The notes under the pieces are model-generated. The model saw only the letters and a program-made list of their open reading frames with translations, did not search any database and was not told the DNA's origin. A stretch of DNA of 8,433 nucleotides from Clostridiales bacterium (GTDB lineage: Bacteria; Bacillota; Clostridia; Saccharofermentanales; UBA5734), in the NCBI GenBank assembly GCA_003532195.1, contig DOFA01000147.1, positions 1-8,433 of the forward strand. Direction: 5' to 3'. The translations under genes and the position numbers were made by a program. Within the stretch, counting starts at the first letter, position 1. Each line of letters opens with the position of its first letter. Below, piece after piece: positions 8,405-8,433 of the stretch.

Positions 8405-8433
8405 CTGCGAAGCCGGCGTATCTGACGCCAGGC

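Noticed and set aside
8381..8433. Possible C-terminus of an upstream exporter partner on the minus strand
   Set aside because: One frame ends in DTPASQGGDQLGP with a stop at 8381, overlapping the ABC gene by about 11 bases; another ends in YAGFAGR with a stop at 8397. Both are too short to identify or to choose between.

Overview
The window looks like part of the chromosome of a GC-rich member of the Bacillota, probably an anaerobic clostridial or negativicute-type organism. The grounds are the run glmU-pth-mfd (a Firmicutes-type gene order), strong GGAGG-type ribosome binding sites before every gene, a TTG start, a sigma-A-type promoter with a perfect TATAAT, and a sodium symporter paired with a tiny membrane protein. 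This placement is inference from gene order and style; no rRNA or other decisive marker is present.

All six supported genes lie on the minus strand, so transcription runs from high to low coordinates. From the right edge: a half-size ABC exporter (8391 to 6598), then a 290-base non-coding stretch rich in inverted repeats. Next comes a two-gene transport unit: a 60-residue membrane protein (6307 to 6125) and a 538-residue sodium:solute symporter (6055 to 4439). This unit ends at a perfect 13-bp intrinsic terminator (4341-4376). A clear promoter (4267-4295) then starts the housekeeping operon: glmU (4201 to 2816, UDP-GlcNAc synthesis for cell wall), pth (2787 to 2212, peptidyl-tRNA recycling) and mfd (2197 to the left edge, transcription-coupled repair). 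The mfd gene is cut by the window boundary after 732 codons.

glmU, pth and mfd are separated by only 28 and 14 bases and share one visible promoter, so they are very likely co-transcribed. The symporter and its small partner are 69 bases apart, each with its own ribosome binding site, and probably work as one transporter. The ABC exporter has no convincing terminator behind it, and it is probably the second gene of an exporter pair whose first member lies off the right edge.

No mobile element, CRISPR array, RNA gene or phage feature was seen. The points most worth a second look are: the symporter plus micro-protein pair; the leader before it, which can form two mutually exclusive hairpins around a sequence resembling the 16S rRNA anti-Shine-Dalgarno tail; and a GlmU whose acetyltransferase pocket lacks two residues that are normally conserved. 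Large plus-strand reading frames, such as the one opposite glmU, are shadows of GC-rich minus-strand genes.
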